Shown: piece after piece, positions 51,529 to 60,619 of the stretch
Layout of the letters: every line of letters starts with the position of its first letter
Numbering within the stretch: the stretch's first letter is position 1
Assembly (NCBI RefSeq): GCF_039535235.1
Contig: NZ_BAAAWU010000001.1
Coordinates: 3,162,001 to 3,226,000, forward strand
DNA: 64,000 nt
DNA from: Streptomyces roseoviridis
GTDB taxonomy: Bacteria; Actinomycetota; Actinomycetes; Streptomycetales; Streptomycetaceae
Direction: 5' to 3'
Position numbers and translations under genes: made by a program
The notes under the pieces: generated by a model
Database searches by the model: none
Told to the model about the DNA's origin: nothing
Seen by the model: the letters and a program-made list of their open reading frames with translations, nothing else

Positions 51529-52863
51529 TCACAGCTGGGTCGGGCTGCGCTTCTCCAGTCCGTACTTCTCGGCGGTCGGGTTCCACAGCGCGGCCGCCTT
51601 CCGCTTCTCGGTGGTCGCCTCGCCGCTCTTCTTGTTCGCCTCGATCGTCTGAGAGGTCGACCGGGCCTTGCCGCCCTTGCAGATCTTCTTGTTCTTCGCC
51701 TGCTCGGCCCAGGCCGCGTAGTGGTCGTCGGCGGAGGCCGACGCCTGCCACGCCTTGGTGAGCGCCTCCGTCAGCGCCGTGCTGTCGGGCAGCTGGTCCA
51801 CGGACAGGGACTGGAGCCGAGTCACCAGACCGCGGCGCTGCTCGGCCGCGCCGCGCAGATCCGCCGCGGCCTGGTCGAGGTTCTTGCAGCTCTTGATGGC
51901 CTCGACGGAACGGATCACCGCGTCCCGGCTGTCGTTGCTGTCCGCGAGCAGCTTGTCGAGGGCCTTCGCCTGGGCCTCGGCGGGGTCGGCCGGCTTCTCG
52001 CTCGCGGTGGAGGGGGGCGCGGCAGAGCTGGCGGCCACGTTCTGGCCCGCCTTGCCGGCCGGGTCGTCCTTCTCGTCCCCGCCGCTGAGCAGGGCGCCCG
52101 CGCCGAGCCCGACCACGGCGCACCCGGCGACCACGGCCGCGATCAGGGCGACCGGGGACTTGCGGCGCGGGGGTTCGGGCTCGTCGTCGTAGTACGCGTC
52201 CTGGAAGCCGCCTCCGTACTGCGGCGGCTGCGGCGGCTGGTGGTGCTGGGGCTGGGGCGGCTGGCGGTGCTGGGGCTGGGGCGGCTGCGGGTAGCCGTAA
52301 CCCGGCTGCGGCGCGGCCGCGGGCCGGGGCGCCGGGGTGTCGCTGCGGAACAGGTTGTCGAAGTCGGCGAGCGGCGGCCGCTCCCCGTATCCCGCCTGCG
52401 GTGCCGGCGGCTGGGCGGGCTGTGGCGCGGGCGGCTGGGCGGGGCCCTGCTGCTGTACGGGCGGCAGGTACTGGGTCGCCTGCGCGTCCGGGCCGCCGGT
52501 GACGGGCGGCAGGTATTGCGTGGCCTGCGCGTCCGGGGCCTGAGGGGCCTGGGGGCCCTGCGGGGCCACCGGCGGCAGGTACTGCGTGGCCTGCGCGTCC
52601 GGGGCCTGGGGGGCCTGGGGGGCGACCGGCGCGATGTACTGCGTCGCCTGCGCGTCCGGGCCCGGGTAGCCGTAGCCGCCCTGGGCCGCCTGCGGATAGC
52701 CGTACCCGGGCGGCCCGGCCGGGGGCGCCGCCGGGGGCTGCGCCGGGACCGGCGGCAGGTACTGCGTCGCCTGGGCGTCCGAGGGGCCACCAGGGGTCAC
52801 CTCAGGTGGGAGGGGCTGCGCGGCCGGATACTGCGGCTCCGGACCCTGTCCGCTGTGCGTCAC
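51529..52863 (-). CDS. Membrane protein with DAQATQYLPPV repeats
   Basis: A 444-residue protein. Residues about 1-230 are Pro/Gln/Ala-rich and disordered, with five copies of DAQATQY[LI]xPV (first three within about 120 residues). A single transmembrane helix (VALIAAVVAGCAVVGLGAGALL) follows near 260. The extracellular part is an Ala-rich helical domain with CKNLDQAAADLR and KKICKGG. Function unknown. Thr-Gln motifs of this kind are seen near kinases and FHA proteins, but I infer no partner. The start is GTG at 52863 with AGGAG upstream. Confidence 0.8.
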   Translation of the reverse strand: MTHSGQGPEPQYPAAQPLPPEVTPGGPSDAQATQYLPPVPAQPPAAPPAGPPGYGYPQAAQGGYGYPGPDAQATQYIAPVAPQAPQAPDAQATQYLPPVAPQGPQAPQAPDAQATQYLPPVTGGPDAQATQYLPPVQQQGPAQPPAPQPAQPPAPQAGYGERPPLADFDNLFRSDTPAPRPAAAPQPGYGYPQPPQPQHRQPPQPQHHQPPQPPQYGGGFQDAYYDDEPEPPRRKSPVALIAAVVAGCAVVGLGAGALLSGGDEKDDPAGKAGQNVAASSAAPPSTASEKPADPAEAQAKALDKLLADSNDSRDAVIRSVEAIKSCKNLDQAAADLRGAAEQRRGLVTRLQSLSVDQLPDSTALTEALTKAWQASASADDHYAAWAEQAKNKKICKGGKARSTSQTIEANKKSGEATTEKRKAAALWNPTAEKYGLEKRSPTQL

Positions 52864-53013
52864 CGGGACTCCTACTGATGGACCTACGGAACTACGGAAT
52901 CGTCGGCTCACGCTACCGGGTGCCCCCCGTCCCCCGCACACGCGTCCGAGACTCGTGTGAGCCAGGACATGTCCCGCACGAGCGGCCGGACGCGGCGCGG
53001 CCCCGCCCGCCGC

Positions 53014-54396
53014 TCAGGCGGCGAGCAGGTCGAGGCGCGCCTCGAACTCCCGCACCGCCGCCTCCCGTCCGTACGGCTCCAAGCGCTCGCGCAGATCGTC
53101 CAGGTACTCCGCGCCGCGCGAGGACCGCAGGGTGGCGAGGAGTTCCACGGCGCGGGTGGCGGTGCGGCACGCCTCCTCCACCTCGCGCTGCTGGATCTGC
53201 GCGGAGGCGAGCAGTGCCAGCCCGATCGCCCGGCGCCTGGCCCTGGTCTCCGGGTGCCCGGCGAGGGAGCGTTCGGCCGCGCGGGCCGCCTCCCGAGCCT
53301 GGCCGAGGTCGCGGTGGCAGTGCGCGAGCTCGTCCGCGAGGTAGGCGTCGTCGAAGTGGGCGATCCAGACGGGGTCGTCGCCCGACTCCGGGTCGGCGCG
53401 CTCCAGCGCCTCCTCCGCGAGGCCCGCCACCCGGCCGAAGGCGTGCGCGTCGCCCAGCAGGGCGTGGCCGCGGGCCTCCGCCGCGAGGAACATCGCCTCG
53501 GCGCGCGGCGGCACCTGCCCCCGCGCGCCCTCCTGCGCCGCGCGCGCCAGCTGGGCGATCTCCCTGGGGTTGCCGAGCTGCGCCGCCAGGTGGCTCATCG
53601 ACGCGGCCAGCACATAGCCCCCGTACGCCCGGTCGCCGGCCGCCTGCGCGAGGCGCAGCGCCTGGATGTAGTAGCGCTGGGCCAGGCCCGGCTGGCCGGT
53701 GTCGACGGCCATGTACCCGGCGAGCTCGGTCAGTCGGGCGGCCGCCGCGAACAACTCCCGCCCCACCGCCTCCCGGTAGGAGCCGGAGAGCATCCCCGAC
53801 ACCACGCTGTTGAGGTAGTGGACCACCACCGGCCGCACGTGTCCGCTGCCGAACTGGCGGTCCAGGTCGACCAGGGCGGCCGTCATCGCCCGCAGCGCGT
53901 CGACGTCCGAGGGGCCGACCCGCGCCCCGGCCGCCCGCGCGACCTGTGGGTCCGCGCCGCTGATCAGCCAGTCTCGACTGGGCTCGACCAGCGCGGAGGC
54001 GGCCACCGTCGAGCCGGAGAGGAAGTCCCGCCGTCCGACGTCGCTGCGCCACAGCTCGCAGACCTGCTCGATCGCCCCGAGCACGGTGGGGGCGAACTGG
54101 AGCCCCACTCCCGAGGCGAGGTTGCGGCCGTTGGCCATGCCGACCTCGTCGATGGTGACGGTGCGGCCGAGCTTGCGGCCGAGGGCCTCGGCGATGATGC
54201 CGGGCGCCCGTCCGCGCGGCTGCTGGCCGCGCAGCCAGCGCGCCACCGACGTCTTGTCGTAGCGCAGGTCGAGGCCGCGCTCCGCGCCGACCATGTTGAC
54301 CCTGCGGGCGAGGCCGGCGTTGGAGCACCCCGCCTCCTGGATGAGCGCCTGCAAGCGTTCGTTGGGCTGGCGGGCGACGAGTGGTCTGGCTGCCAT
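53014..54396 (-). CDS. NsdA-like developmental regulator (HTH + TPR)
   Basis: A 460-residue regulator of the Streptomyces NsdA-like family. The N-terminal helix-turn-helix is in LQALIQEAGCSNAGLARRVN through DKTSVARWLRGQQPRG, and the rest is helical with tetratricopeptide-like repeats, including GQPGLAQRYYIQALRLAQAA and AREAARAAERSLAGHPE. NsdA-type proteins restrain development and antibiotic production. The start is ATG at 54396. It is divergent from a degenerate Prim-Pol gene; an inverted repeat at 54423 may be its site. Confidence 0.85.
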   Translation of the reverse strand: MAARPLVARQPNERLQALIQEAGCSNAGLARRVNMVGAERGLDLRYDKTSVARWLRGQQPRGRAPGIIAEALGRKLGRTVTIDEVGMANGRNLASGVGLQFAPTVLGAIEQVCELWRSDVGRRDFLSGSTVAASALVEPSRDWLISGADPQVARAAGARVGPSDVDALRAMTAALVDLDRQFGSGHVRPVVVHYLNSVVSGMLSGSYREAVGRELFAAAARLTELAGYMAVDTGQPGLAQRYYIQALRLAQAAGDRAYGGYVLAASMSHLAAQLGNPREIAQLARAAQEGARGQVPPRAEAMFLAAEARGHALLGDAHAFGRVAGLAEEALERADPESGDDPVWIAHFDDAYLADELAHCHRDLGQAREAARAAERSLAGHPETRARRRAIGLALLASAQIQQREVEEACRTATRAVELLATLRSSRGAEYLDDLRERLEPYGREAAVREFEARLDLLAA

Positions 54397-54422
54397 GATG
54401 ACTACCCCCTGTGGCCGGCATG

Positions 54423-54444
54423 AGTGATCGACTGGCTGATCACT
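54423..54444. promoter_or_regulatory. AGTGATC-N8-GATCACT inverted repeat
   Basis: Perfect 7-bp arms AGTGATC (54423-54429) and GATCACT (54438-54444) lie 27 bp upstream of the NsdA-like start in the divergent promoter. This is a candidate autoregulatory operator, inferred. Confidence 0.45.
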
Positions 54445-54654
54445 GCCCGGCGGATATCCGGTCAATGCAGATGTGAACACGCGAAACCGGACACGCCGGC
54501 CGCGAAGCCCACCGGCCCCGTACCGCCGGCGCCCCCCACCCTGCGTACCCGCCCGCCGCTCCCCTGCCCCACGCGCGCCCCCGCCCGTGCACCCGTGCGC
54601 CCCGCATGCAGGATCGATGCGCCACCCCACTCTCCGCCGGGCCCGTAACCCCAG

Positions 54655-55356
54655 GTGGTGGCGGCAGTTGAGTTCGACGTGGAAGAGACCATCGGAGTCA
54701 CCGAAGCCGCACAGATCCCCAAGCAGCGTGGCGAGCTGCTGCTGGACAGCGCCGTGCGGTACGCGGAAGAGCGGCACTGGGACGTGGTCCCCGGGACCTG
54801 GCTGGAGGCGGTCGAGGGCAGGGAGCGCTGCTCGTGCGGCGCGGAGGAGTGCCCGCTGCCCGGCGCCCACCCCGCGAGGCCGGACTGGTCGACCCAGGCG
54901 ACGGGCAGTGCCGTCGGGGCCCGGCGGATGTGGACGAAGCAGCCGAAGGCGTCGATCCTGCTGCCGACCGGCCGGACCTTCGACGCGATCGAGGTCCCCG
55001 AGTCCGCCGGCTTCCTCGCCCTGGCCCGTATGGAGCGCATGGAACTGACGCTCGGGCCGGTGACCTGCACGCCGGACCGCCGGATGTTCTTCTTCGTGCT
55101 GCCCGGCGCCGCCGCGAAGGTGCCGGACCTGGTGCGCAAACTGGGCTGGGTGCCCACCTCGATCGACCTGGTCACGCGCGGCGAGGGCTTCTACGTGGCG
55201 GCGCCGCCGACCCGGGTCGGCGGTTTCGGCGCGGTGCAGTGGGCCCGCAAGCCCACGCCGGCGAACCGCTGGCTCCCGGACGCGGAGGAGCTGATCAGTC
55301 CGCTGGCGTACGCGTGCGGGCGGGAGGCGGCGGACGCGCGCAGCCGGCGGGCGTAG
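54655..55356 (+). CDS. Degenerate bifunctional primase/polymerase-like protein
   Basis: A 233-residue protein of the Prim-Pol (PF09250) type, with the N-terminal LLDSAVRYAEERHWDVVPGTWLE and the zinc-like CSCGAEECPLPGAHPARPDW typical of the family. The active D-x-D that normally follows is not evident; the aligned segment reads AIEVPESAGFLAL. No helicase gene is adjacent, and the gene is not on a mobile element. A regulatory role is more likely than DNA synthesis. The start GTG at 54655 is uncertain. Confidence 0.78.
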   Translation: MVAAVEFDVEETIGVTEAAQIPKQRGELLLDSAVRYAEERHWDVVPGTWLEAVEGRERCSCGAEECPLPGAHPARPDWSTQATGSAVGARRMWTKQPKASILLPTGRTFDAIEVPESAGFLALARMERMELTLGPVTCTPDRRMFFFVLPGAAAKVPDLVRKLGWVPTSIDLVTRGEGFYVAAPPTRVGGFGAVQWARKPTPANRWLPDAEELISPLAYACGREAADARSRRA

Positions 55357-55457
55357 GGACGGTAGACCCGCGCGGGTCTTTGGCCACCTGGCCGGAAAGA
55401 CGCTCACCCGTAAGGTGGATCCCGACTGTACGGGGACAACCGAAGGGTTGACGCAAC

Positions 55458-56303
55458 ATGATGCCTGACCAGGCATTTGACGGAGTGTCCAATGCGGCGG
55501 GCGGTGCACCGGGATCCGGTGCGGTGCCCGCCGTTCACGTCGAGGGGCTGTGGAAGCGCTTCGGACAGCAGATCGCGGTGAACGGGATCGATCTGGTCCT
55601 GCCCGCGGGCAGGTTCATCGGGCTCGTCGGGCCCAACGGCGCCGGCAAGACCACCACTCTGTCGATGATCACGGGGCTGCTGCGGCCCGACGCCGGTCGC
55701 ATCCGGGTGGCCGGCCACGACGTCTGGGCGGATCCCGAGTCGGTGGCCCGGGTGAAGTCCAGGATCGGCATCCTGCCGGAGGGCCTGCGCCTCTTCGAGC
55801 GGCTCTCGGGCCGCGAACTCCTCGCCTACAGCGGACGGCTGCGCGGGCTGCCCGGCGCCGAGGTCGACAAGCGCGCGACGCAGCTGCTCGACGTGCTCGA
55901 CCTCGCGGGCTCGCAGCACAAGCTGGTCGTGGACTACTCGACCGGCATGCGCAAGAAGATCGGCCTGGCCGCCGCCCTGCTGCACAACCCGGAAGTCCTC
56001 TTCCTGGACGAGCCGTTCGAGGGCGTGGACCCGGTGTCCGCGCAGACCATCCGCGGGGTCCTGGAGCGGTACACGGGCTCGGGCGCCACCGTCGTGTTCT
56101 CCAGCCACGTCATGGAGCTGGTGGAGTCGCTGTGCGACTGGGTGGCCGTGATGGCCGCCGGGCAGATCCGCGCGCAGGGCCCGCTGGAGCAGGTGCGCGG
56201 CTCGGCGCCGTCGCTGCAGGCCGCGTTCCTGGAACTGGTCGGCGCGCACGGGCGGGGCGACGCCGGGGACTCCCTCGACTGGCTGGGCGGTTCTGGCCGA
56301 TGA
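55458..56303 (+). CDS. ABC transporter ATP-binding protein
   Basis: A 281-residue ABC ATPase of the DrrA/CcmA exporter type. Walker A is GPNGAGKTT (58-66), the signature is a divergent STGMRKK (161-167), and Walker B is VLFLDEP (180-186). The H-loop is in VVFSSHVMEL. It would power its overlapping permease (ATG inside the stop, CGATGA). GAAGGG precedes ATG 55458; ATG 55461 is alternative. Confidence 0.94.
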   Translation: MMPDQAFDGVSNAAGGAPGSGAVPAVHVEGLWKRFGQQIAVNGIDLVLPAGRFIGLVGPNGAGKTTTLSMITGLLRPDAGRIRVAGHDVWADPESVARVKSRIGILPEGLRLFERLSGRELLAYSGRLRGLPGAEVDKRATQLLDVLDLAGSQHKLVVDYSTGMRKKIGLAAALLHNPEVLFLDEPFEGVDPVSAQTIRGVLERYTGSGATVVFSSHVMELVESLCDWVAVMAAGQIRAQGPLEQVRGSAPSLQAAFLELVGAHGRGDAGDSLDWLGGSGR

Positions 56304-57952
56304 GCACCGCCAGCACCGCCCCGGCCGCGGCGGCGCCGTCGGCCGGCCCGTCGTCACCGGTCCCGTCGCTCACCGCCGTCTTCGTACGGCTCAAGCTGTC
56401 GCTCCTGAGGAACGGCCTGAAGCAGTCGGGCGGCCGGACCGCCGCCTACGTCTCCTCGATCGTCGTCGCCGCGGTCTTCGCCGCCTTCCTGGTGCTCGGC
56501 GCGGTCCTGCTGCGCGGTGACGACGACGCGGCCGTCGTCACCGTCCTGCTCACCGGGGTCCTCGCCCTGTCCTGGGCGTTCATGCCGCTGTTCGTGCCGG
56601 GAAGCGACGAGACCCTCGACCCGTCGCGGCTCGTCATGCTGCCGCTGCGGCCCCGGCCGCTGGTCCGGGCGCTGCTCGTGGCCTCGCTGGTCGGCATCGG
56701 CCCGGTGTTCACGCTGTGCGTCACGGTCGGCGCGGCCCTGACGCTGGCCCGGGGAGCGGCGGGGATCGTCGTCGCCGTCCTCGCCGTGCCGCTGGTCGTC
56801 CTGGTGTGCGTGGCGCTGTCGCGGGCGGTCGCCGCCGCGAACGTACGGCTGCTCACCTCCCGCAAGGGCCGTGACCTGGCCGTGCTGTCGGGCCTCGTCA
56901 TCGCGGTCGGCGTCCAGGTGGTGAACTTCGGTGCCCAGCGGCTCAGCCAGGCTGGCGGGCTCGCGACGCTCGAACCGGCCGCGGGGGTGGTGGCCTGGCT
57001 GCCGCCGGCCTCGGCGGTGTCCGCGATCGACGCGGCGAGCGAGGGTGACCACCTGGTCGCCGCGGCCAAGCTGCTGATCTCGGCGCTCGCCCTGGGGGCG
57101 CTCGTCTCCTGGTGGCAGCGCTCGCTGGTCCGGCTCATGGTGGAGCCGGACGGCTCGACGCTCGGCGCGGCCTCCGGCGGGGCCGGGGAGAAGGCCGCCG
57201 CCACGGGCCTGCTCGGCCGGATCCTGCCGGGCGGGCGCACGGGCGCGGTGATGGACCGCACCCTGCGTTACATCTGGCGCGACCCGAAGACGAAGGCGGC
57301 GTGGGTCTCCTCGCTCGCCGTCGGCGCGATCGTCCCGCTGTTCAACGCCCTGCAGGGCACCGGCTCGGTGTACTTCGCCTGCTTCGCCTCGGGCATGCTC
57401 GGCATCCAGATGTACAACCAGTTCGGCCAGGACACCTCGGCCTTCTGGATGGTGGCGCAGACCCTGTCGACGACGGGCGACGCCTACGCCGAGCTGCGGG
57501 CGCGGGCCTACGCCCTGCTCGCCGTGACCGTGCCGTACACCGCTGTGGTGACCACCGCGACGGCGGGCGTCCTCGGCGACTGGAACCGGCTGCCCGAGGC
57601 GCTGGGCGTGGCGTTCGCGCTGCTGGGCGCGATGATGGCGACGGGCGCGGTGGCCTCGGCGAACTACCCGTACTCGATCCCGCAGGACGGCGCCTTCAAG
57701 AACGTGGCGCCGGGGCAGGGCGGCCTCGCCTGGATCTCCATCTTCGGCGGCATGCTCGCCGCGGCGCTGCTGTGCGCCCCGGTGATCGTCACCACGGTCC
57801 TGCTCCACCTGTGGGCGGAGGAGCTGCTGTGGATCGTGCTGCCGCTCGGCACGCTGTACGGGGCGCTGGCCGCCTGGGGCGGTCTGAAGGCGGCGGCGCC
57901 GCGGGTGGCGCGGCGGCTGCCGGAGATCCTGGCTGCGGTGAGCAAGGGCTAG
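56300..57952 (+). CDS. ABC transporter permease (ABC-2-like)
   Basis: A 550-residue membrane protein with at least 10 hydrophobic segments, such as SIVVAAVFAAFLVLGAVLL, LLVASLVGIGPVFTLCVTV and ALLAVTVPYTAVVTTATAGVL. The overall layout is that of ABC-2 type exporter permeases fused from two halves. It is translationally coupled to the ATPase at 55458. The exported compound is unknown. A strong bidirectional terminator follows. Confidence 0.88.
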   Translation: MSTASTAPAAAAPSAGPSSPVPSLTAVFVRLKLSLLRNGLKQSGGRTAAYVSSIVVAAVFAAFLVLGAVLLRGDDDAAVVTVLLTGVLALSWAFMPLFVPGSDETLDPSRLVMLPLRPRPLVRALLVASLVGIGPVFTLCVTVGAALTLARGAAGIVVAVLAVPLVVLVCVALSRAVAAANVRLLTSRKGRDLAVLSGLVIAVGVQVVNFGAQRLSQAGGLATLEPAAGVVAWLPPASAVSAIDAASEGDHLVAAAKLLISALALGALVSWWQRSLVRLMVEPDGSTLGAASGGAGEKAAATGLLGRILPGGRTGAVMDRTLRYIWRDPKTKAAWVSSLAVGAIVPLFNALQGTGSVYFACFASGMLGIQMYNQFGQDTSAFWMVAQTLSTTGDAYAELRARAYALLAVTVPYTAVVTTATAGVLGDWNRLPEALGVAFALLGAMMATGAVASANYPYSIPQDGAFKNVAPGQGGLAWISIFGGMLAAALLCAPVIVTTVLLHLWAEELLWIVLPLGTLYGALAAWGGLKAAAPRVARRLPEILAAVSKG

Positions 57953-58036
57953 CGGGAGGAGCGGTCCGCACGCCGGTGGTACTGGCTCGACGGCCCGAGC
58001 GCCGGTGGGTACGAGTGCCGGTGCGCGGGCCGACGG

Positions 58037-58071
58037 GCGGGCCGGGTCCCCTGGGAGGGGGCCCGGCCCGC
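58037..58071. terminator. Strong bidirectional terminator
   Basis: 15-bp arms GCGGGCCGGGTCCCC (58037-58051) and GGGGGCCCGGCCCGC (58057-58071) have a single G-T wobble and a 5-nt loop, between the convergent permease and serine hydrolase genes. Confidence 0.8.
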
Positions 58072-58078
58072 TGTGCCG

Positions 58079-59284
58079 TTACGGCTCGTTGCCGCACAGG
58101 GCCTTGTCGTACAGCGCCTTCAGGGCGTCGTCGATGGGGTGGTGGCGCGGCTCGCCGGTGGCGGGGTCGAGCGCGTTCCAGCGCATGAGGTTGACGGCCA
58201 CGGACATCTGGCGCCGGCCGTCGGCCCGGGTCAGGGAGATCGTCCCGGCGCCCCAGACCGTGCCGTCGTGGCCCCAGAAGGTGCCGCAGTCGGTGGTGAC
58301 CCTGTGCAGCCCGAGGCCGTACTCGATCATCGAGCCGTCGAGCGCGACGACCGGGACCGTGCGCTGCATCTCGGCCAGCGAGGCGGGGCTGACGATCCGG
58401 CCGGCGAGCAGCTCGGCGTAGAAGCGGTCGAGGTCGGCCGTGGTCGACACCATGCCGGCGCCCATCATCACCCAGGACATGTCGTAGACGCTGTAGTCGC
58501 GGGCCGGGTCGATCAGGCCGTGCAGCGACTCGTACATGCGGGAGTGCGGGCCCTTGACGCGCGGCCCGGTCGGGAAGGCGGTGTGCCGCAGGCCGGCGCG
58601 GTGGATGACGTCCCGGGTGACCAGGTCGACGGCCGGGGTGCCGGTCACGCGCTCCAGGAGCTGCCCGAGGAGCTCGGAGTTGGTGTTGGAGTAGACGCCC
58701 GGGGTGGTGCCGGGTTCGGCGGCGGGCGGCGCGGCGAGGCCGAGCTCGATCAGTTCCCTGGGCTCGAAGTGCCGGAACCGCTGGGCGTCGATGCTCTCGG
58801 GCGAGAGCCGCTGGAGGGACGGGAAGGCGTAGGGGATGTAGTCGGGGATGCCGCTGGTGTGGTTGAGCAGCATCCGTACGGTGATCCGCCGGCCGCGTTC
58901 GCCGGGCACCAGGTCCGGCAGATAGCGGGCGACCGGTGCGTCGAGGTCGATGCGGCCGCGCTCGACCTGGCGCATGACCGCGGCGGCGACGAAGGTCTTG
59001 GTGACGCTGCCGATGCGCTGGCGCATGCCGGGCGTGACGGGCCGGCCGGTGGCGAGGTCGGCGACGCCGGACGCCCCGCGCCAGGTGCGGCCGTCGCGGC
59101 GGACCTCGGCGAAGACGCCGGGGACGCCGGCGCGGTGGACCTCGTCGAGGGCGGTCCGGAGGGCGGGTGCGGTCGCGGCCGGCGGGGTCGCGGGGGCCGG
59201 GGCCGGGGTCGCCGTGGCGGTGCCCGTGGCGGTGAGGGCGAGGGCGGCCAGGCTCGCGGCCGTCCACATCAGTCGGTTCTTCAT
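58079..59284 (-). CDS. Secreted serine hydrolase (beta-lactamase / D-Ala carboxypeptidase-like)
   Basis: A 401-residue exported serine hydrolase of the class C / EstB / R61 family. A signal peptide (about residues 1-26) precedes the catalytic domain. S-x-x-K is SVTK near residue 93, the Y-x-N is YSN in GVYSNTNSELLGQ, and the third motif is H-D-G in FWGHDGTVWG. It could be a DD-carboxypeptidase or esterase. The start is ATG at 59284. It lies 55 bp downstream of the esterase gene on the same strand, so co-transcription is possible. Confidence 0.9.
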   Translation of the reverse strand: MKNRLMWTAASLAALALTATGTATATPAPAPATPPAATAPALRTALDEVHRAGVPGVFAEVRRDGRTWRGASGVADLATGRPVTPGMRQRIGSVTKTFVAAAVMRQVERGRIDLDAPVARYLPDLVPGERGRRITVRMLLNHTSGIPDYIPYAFPSLQRLSPESIDAQRFRHFEPRELIELGLAAPPAAEPGTTPGVYSNTNSELLGQLLERVTGTPAVDLVTRDVIHRAGLRHTAFPTGPRVKGPHSRMYESLHGLIDPARDYSVYDMSWVMMGAGMVSTTADLDRFYAELLAGRIVSPASLAEMQRTVPVVALDGSMIEYGLGLHRVTTDCGTFWGHDGTVWGAGTISLTRADGRRQMSVAVNLMRWNALDPATGEPRHHPIDDALKALYDKALCGNEP

Positions 59285-59339
59285 CACGTCGGTCCTTGTC
59301 TCCTTCCGGAGGGCGGCGGTGGGTGGAGGCTGGCCGGAC

Positions 59340-60251
59340 TCAGCCGGAGAGGGCGCGGCGCAGGACGGCGCCGAGTTCGGCGTTCTGGCGCTGGGAGATG
59401 TCGGCGGACAGGATCGCCTGCGAGCCGTGGAAGGTGCCGGGCCACTGGTGCACCTCGACGGAGACGCCCGCGCGCAGCAGGCGCAGCGCGTAGTCGAGGT
59501 CCTCGTCGCGGTTGGGGCAGAACTCGGCGGTGGCGACATAGGCCGGGGGCAGGCCGGAGAGGTCCGTGGCACGGGCGGGGGCCGCGTACGGGGTCGCGGG
59601 CGCGGAGCCGAGGTAGTGCCGCCAGGACGCGGCGACCGTGCCGCGGTTGACCCACGGCGTGTCGGTGAAGTTCCGCTGCGACCAGGACTCCTGGCGGTCG
59701 TCGAGCTGCGGCTGGTTGAGCAGCTGGAAGCGGATCGCCGGACCGTTCTCGTCCCGGGTGCGCAGCGTGGTCGCGGCCGCGAGGCCGCCGCCGGCGCTGT
59801 GGCCGCCGACCGCGATCCGGTCGGGGTCGACGCCCAGCTCGGCGGCGTGGCGGGCCGTCCAGCGCAGGACGGCGCAGGCGTCGTCGAGGGCGGCCGGGAA
59901 GGGGTGCTCGGGGGCGAGGCGGTAGCCCACCGAGACCAGCAGCGTGCCGGAGGCGACCGCCAGGCGGGTGGCCCAGGGGTGTTCGGTGCGGACGTCGCCC
60001 ATGACGTAACCGCCGCCGTGCAGCCAGACGACCGCGCCGCGCGTGGCGGCCTGCCGGGGGCGGTAGATCCGTATCGGTACGTCGGGGTCGCCGGGGGCGC
60101 CGGGGACGGCGCGGTCCTCGACCGTCAGGTCGGCGTCGTCCGGCGGCGGCACCGCGGTGGCCAGTCCGGCGAACTTCTCGCGGGCGGCGGCCGGGTCGTC
60201 GAGTCCGGCGTCGGGGAAGAACGGGAGGAACGCTTCGAGTTCGGGGTCCAT
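59340..60251 (-). CDS. HSL-family alpha/beta hydrolase
   Basis: A 303-residue hormone-sensitive-lipase-type esterase. The oxyanion-hole HGGG is in VVWLHGGGYVMG, and the nucleophile is in VGGHSAGGGLA. The late His is in WPGTFHGS. The usual ExDPLRDEG, whose first Asp is catalytic, reads EFCPNRDED, so the canonical acid is changed to Cys. I chose ATG 60251, with GAGG 9 nt upstream. The next 368 bp to 60619 hold no gene I can support. Confidence 0.85.
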   Translation of the reverse strand: MDPELEAFLPFFPDAGLDDPAAAREKFAGLATAVPPPDDADLTVEDRAVPGAPGDPDVPIRIYRPRQAATRGAVVWLHGGGYVMGDVRTEHPWATRLAVASGTLLVSVGYRLAPEHPFPAALDDACAVLRWTARHAAELGVDPDRIAVGGHSAGGGLAAATTLRTRDENGPAIRFQLLNQPQLDDRQESWSQRNFTDTPWVNRGTVAASWRHYLGSAPATPYAAPARATDLSGLPPAYVATAEFCPNRDEDLDYALRLLRAGVSVEVHQWPGTFHGSQAILSADISQRQNAELGAVLRRALSG

Positions 60252-60619
60252 GAGGAGCATCCTCACGGGCCGCCGGGGGAGGGATCAGCCGCCATCCGTC
60301 GCGCATGCCGCCCCCTTCGCGCACCGGTCGGCGGCAACCTTCCGGCCGATCGACGGCGTCCCGAACTCCTCCAATTCCGAACATTTCTCGCGTCGTTGCA
60401 GGCCAACGGGTCGTTCCGAGTTGAACGGCCGGTGCGGCGCCCGGTCGGCAGGGCGTCCCAACAGCCGGAACACCCCCTCTCAACTGCCCGAACGACCGGT
60501 CGGTCCTGACCGGTGCCCACACACGGCCGGAAATTTGCGACGGATGTGCGATCACCCAGTGCGTCGACAAGACTCCATTCCGCATCCACACCCGTAGCCA
60601 CAAGCGAAAGGGATCTCTC

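Noticed and set aside
52400..52850. CRISPR-like repeated DNA
   Set aside because: The repeats are in frame and encode a conserved peptide motif; spacing is irregular and no cas genes are present.
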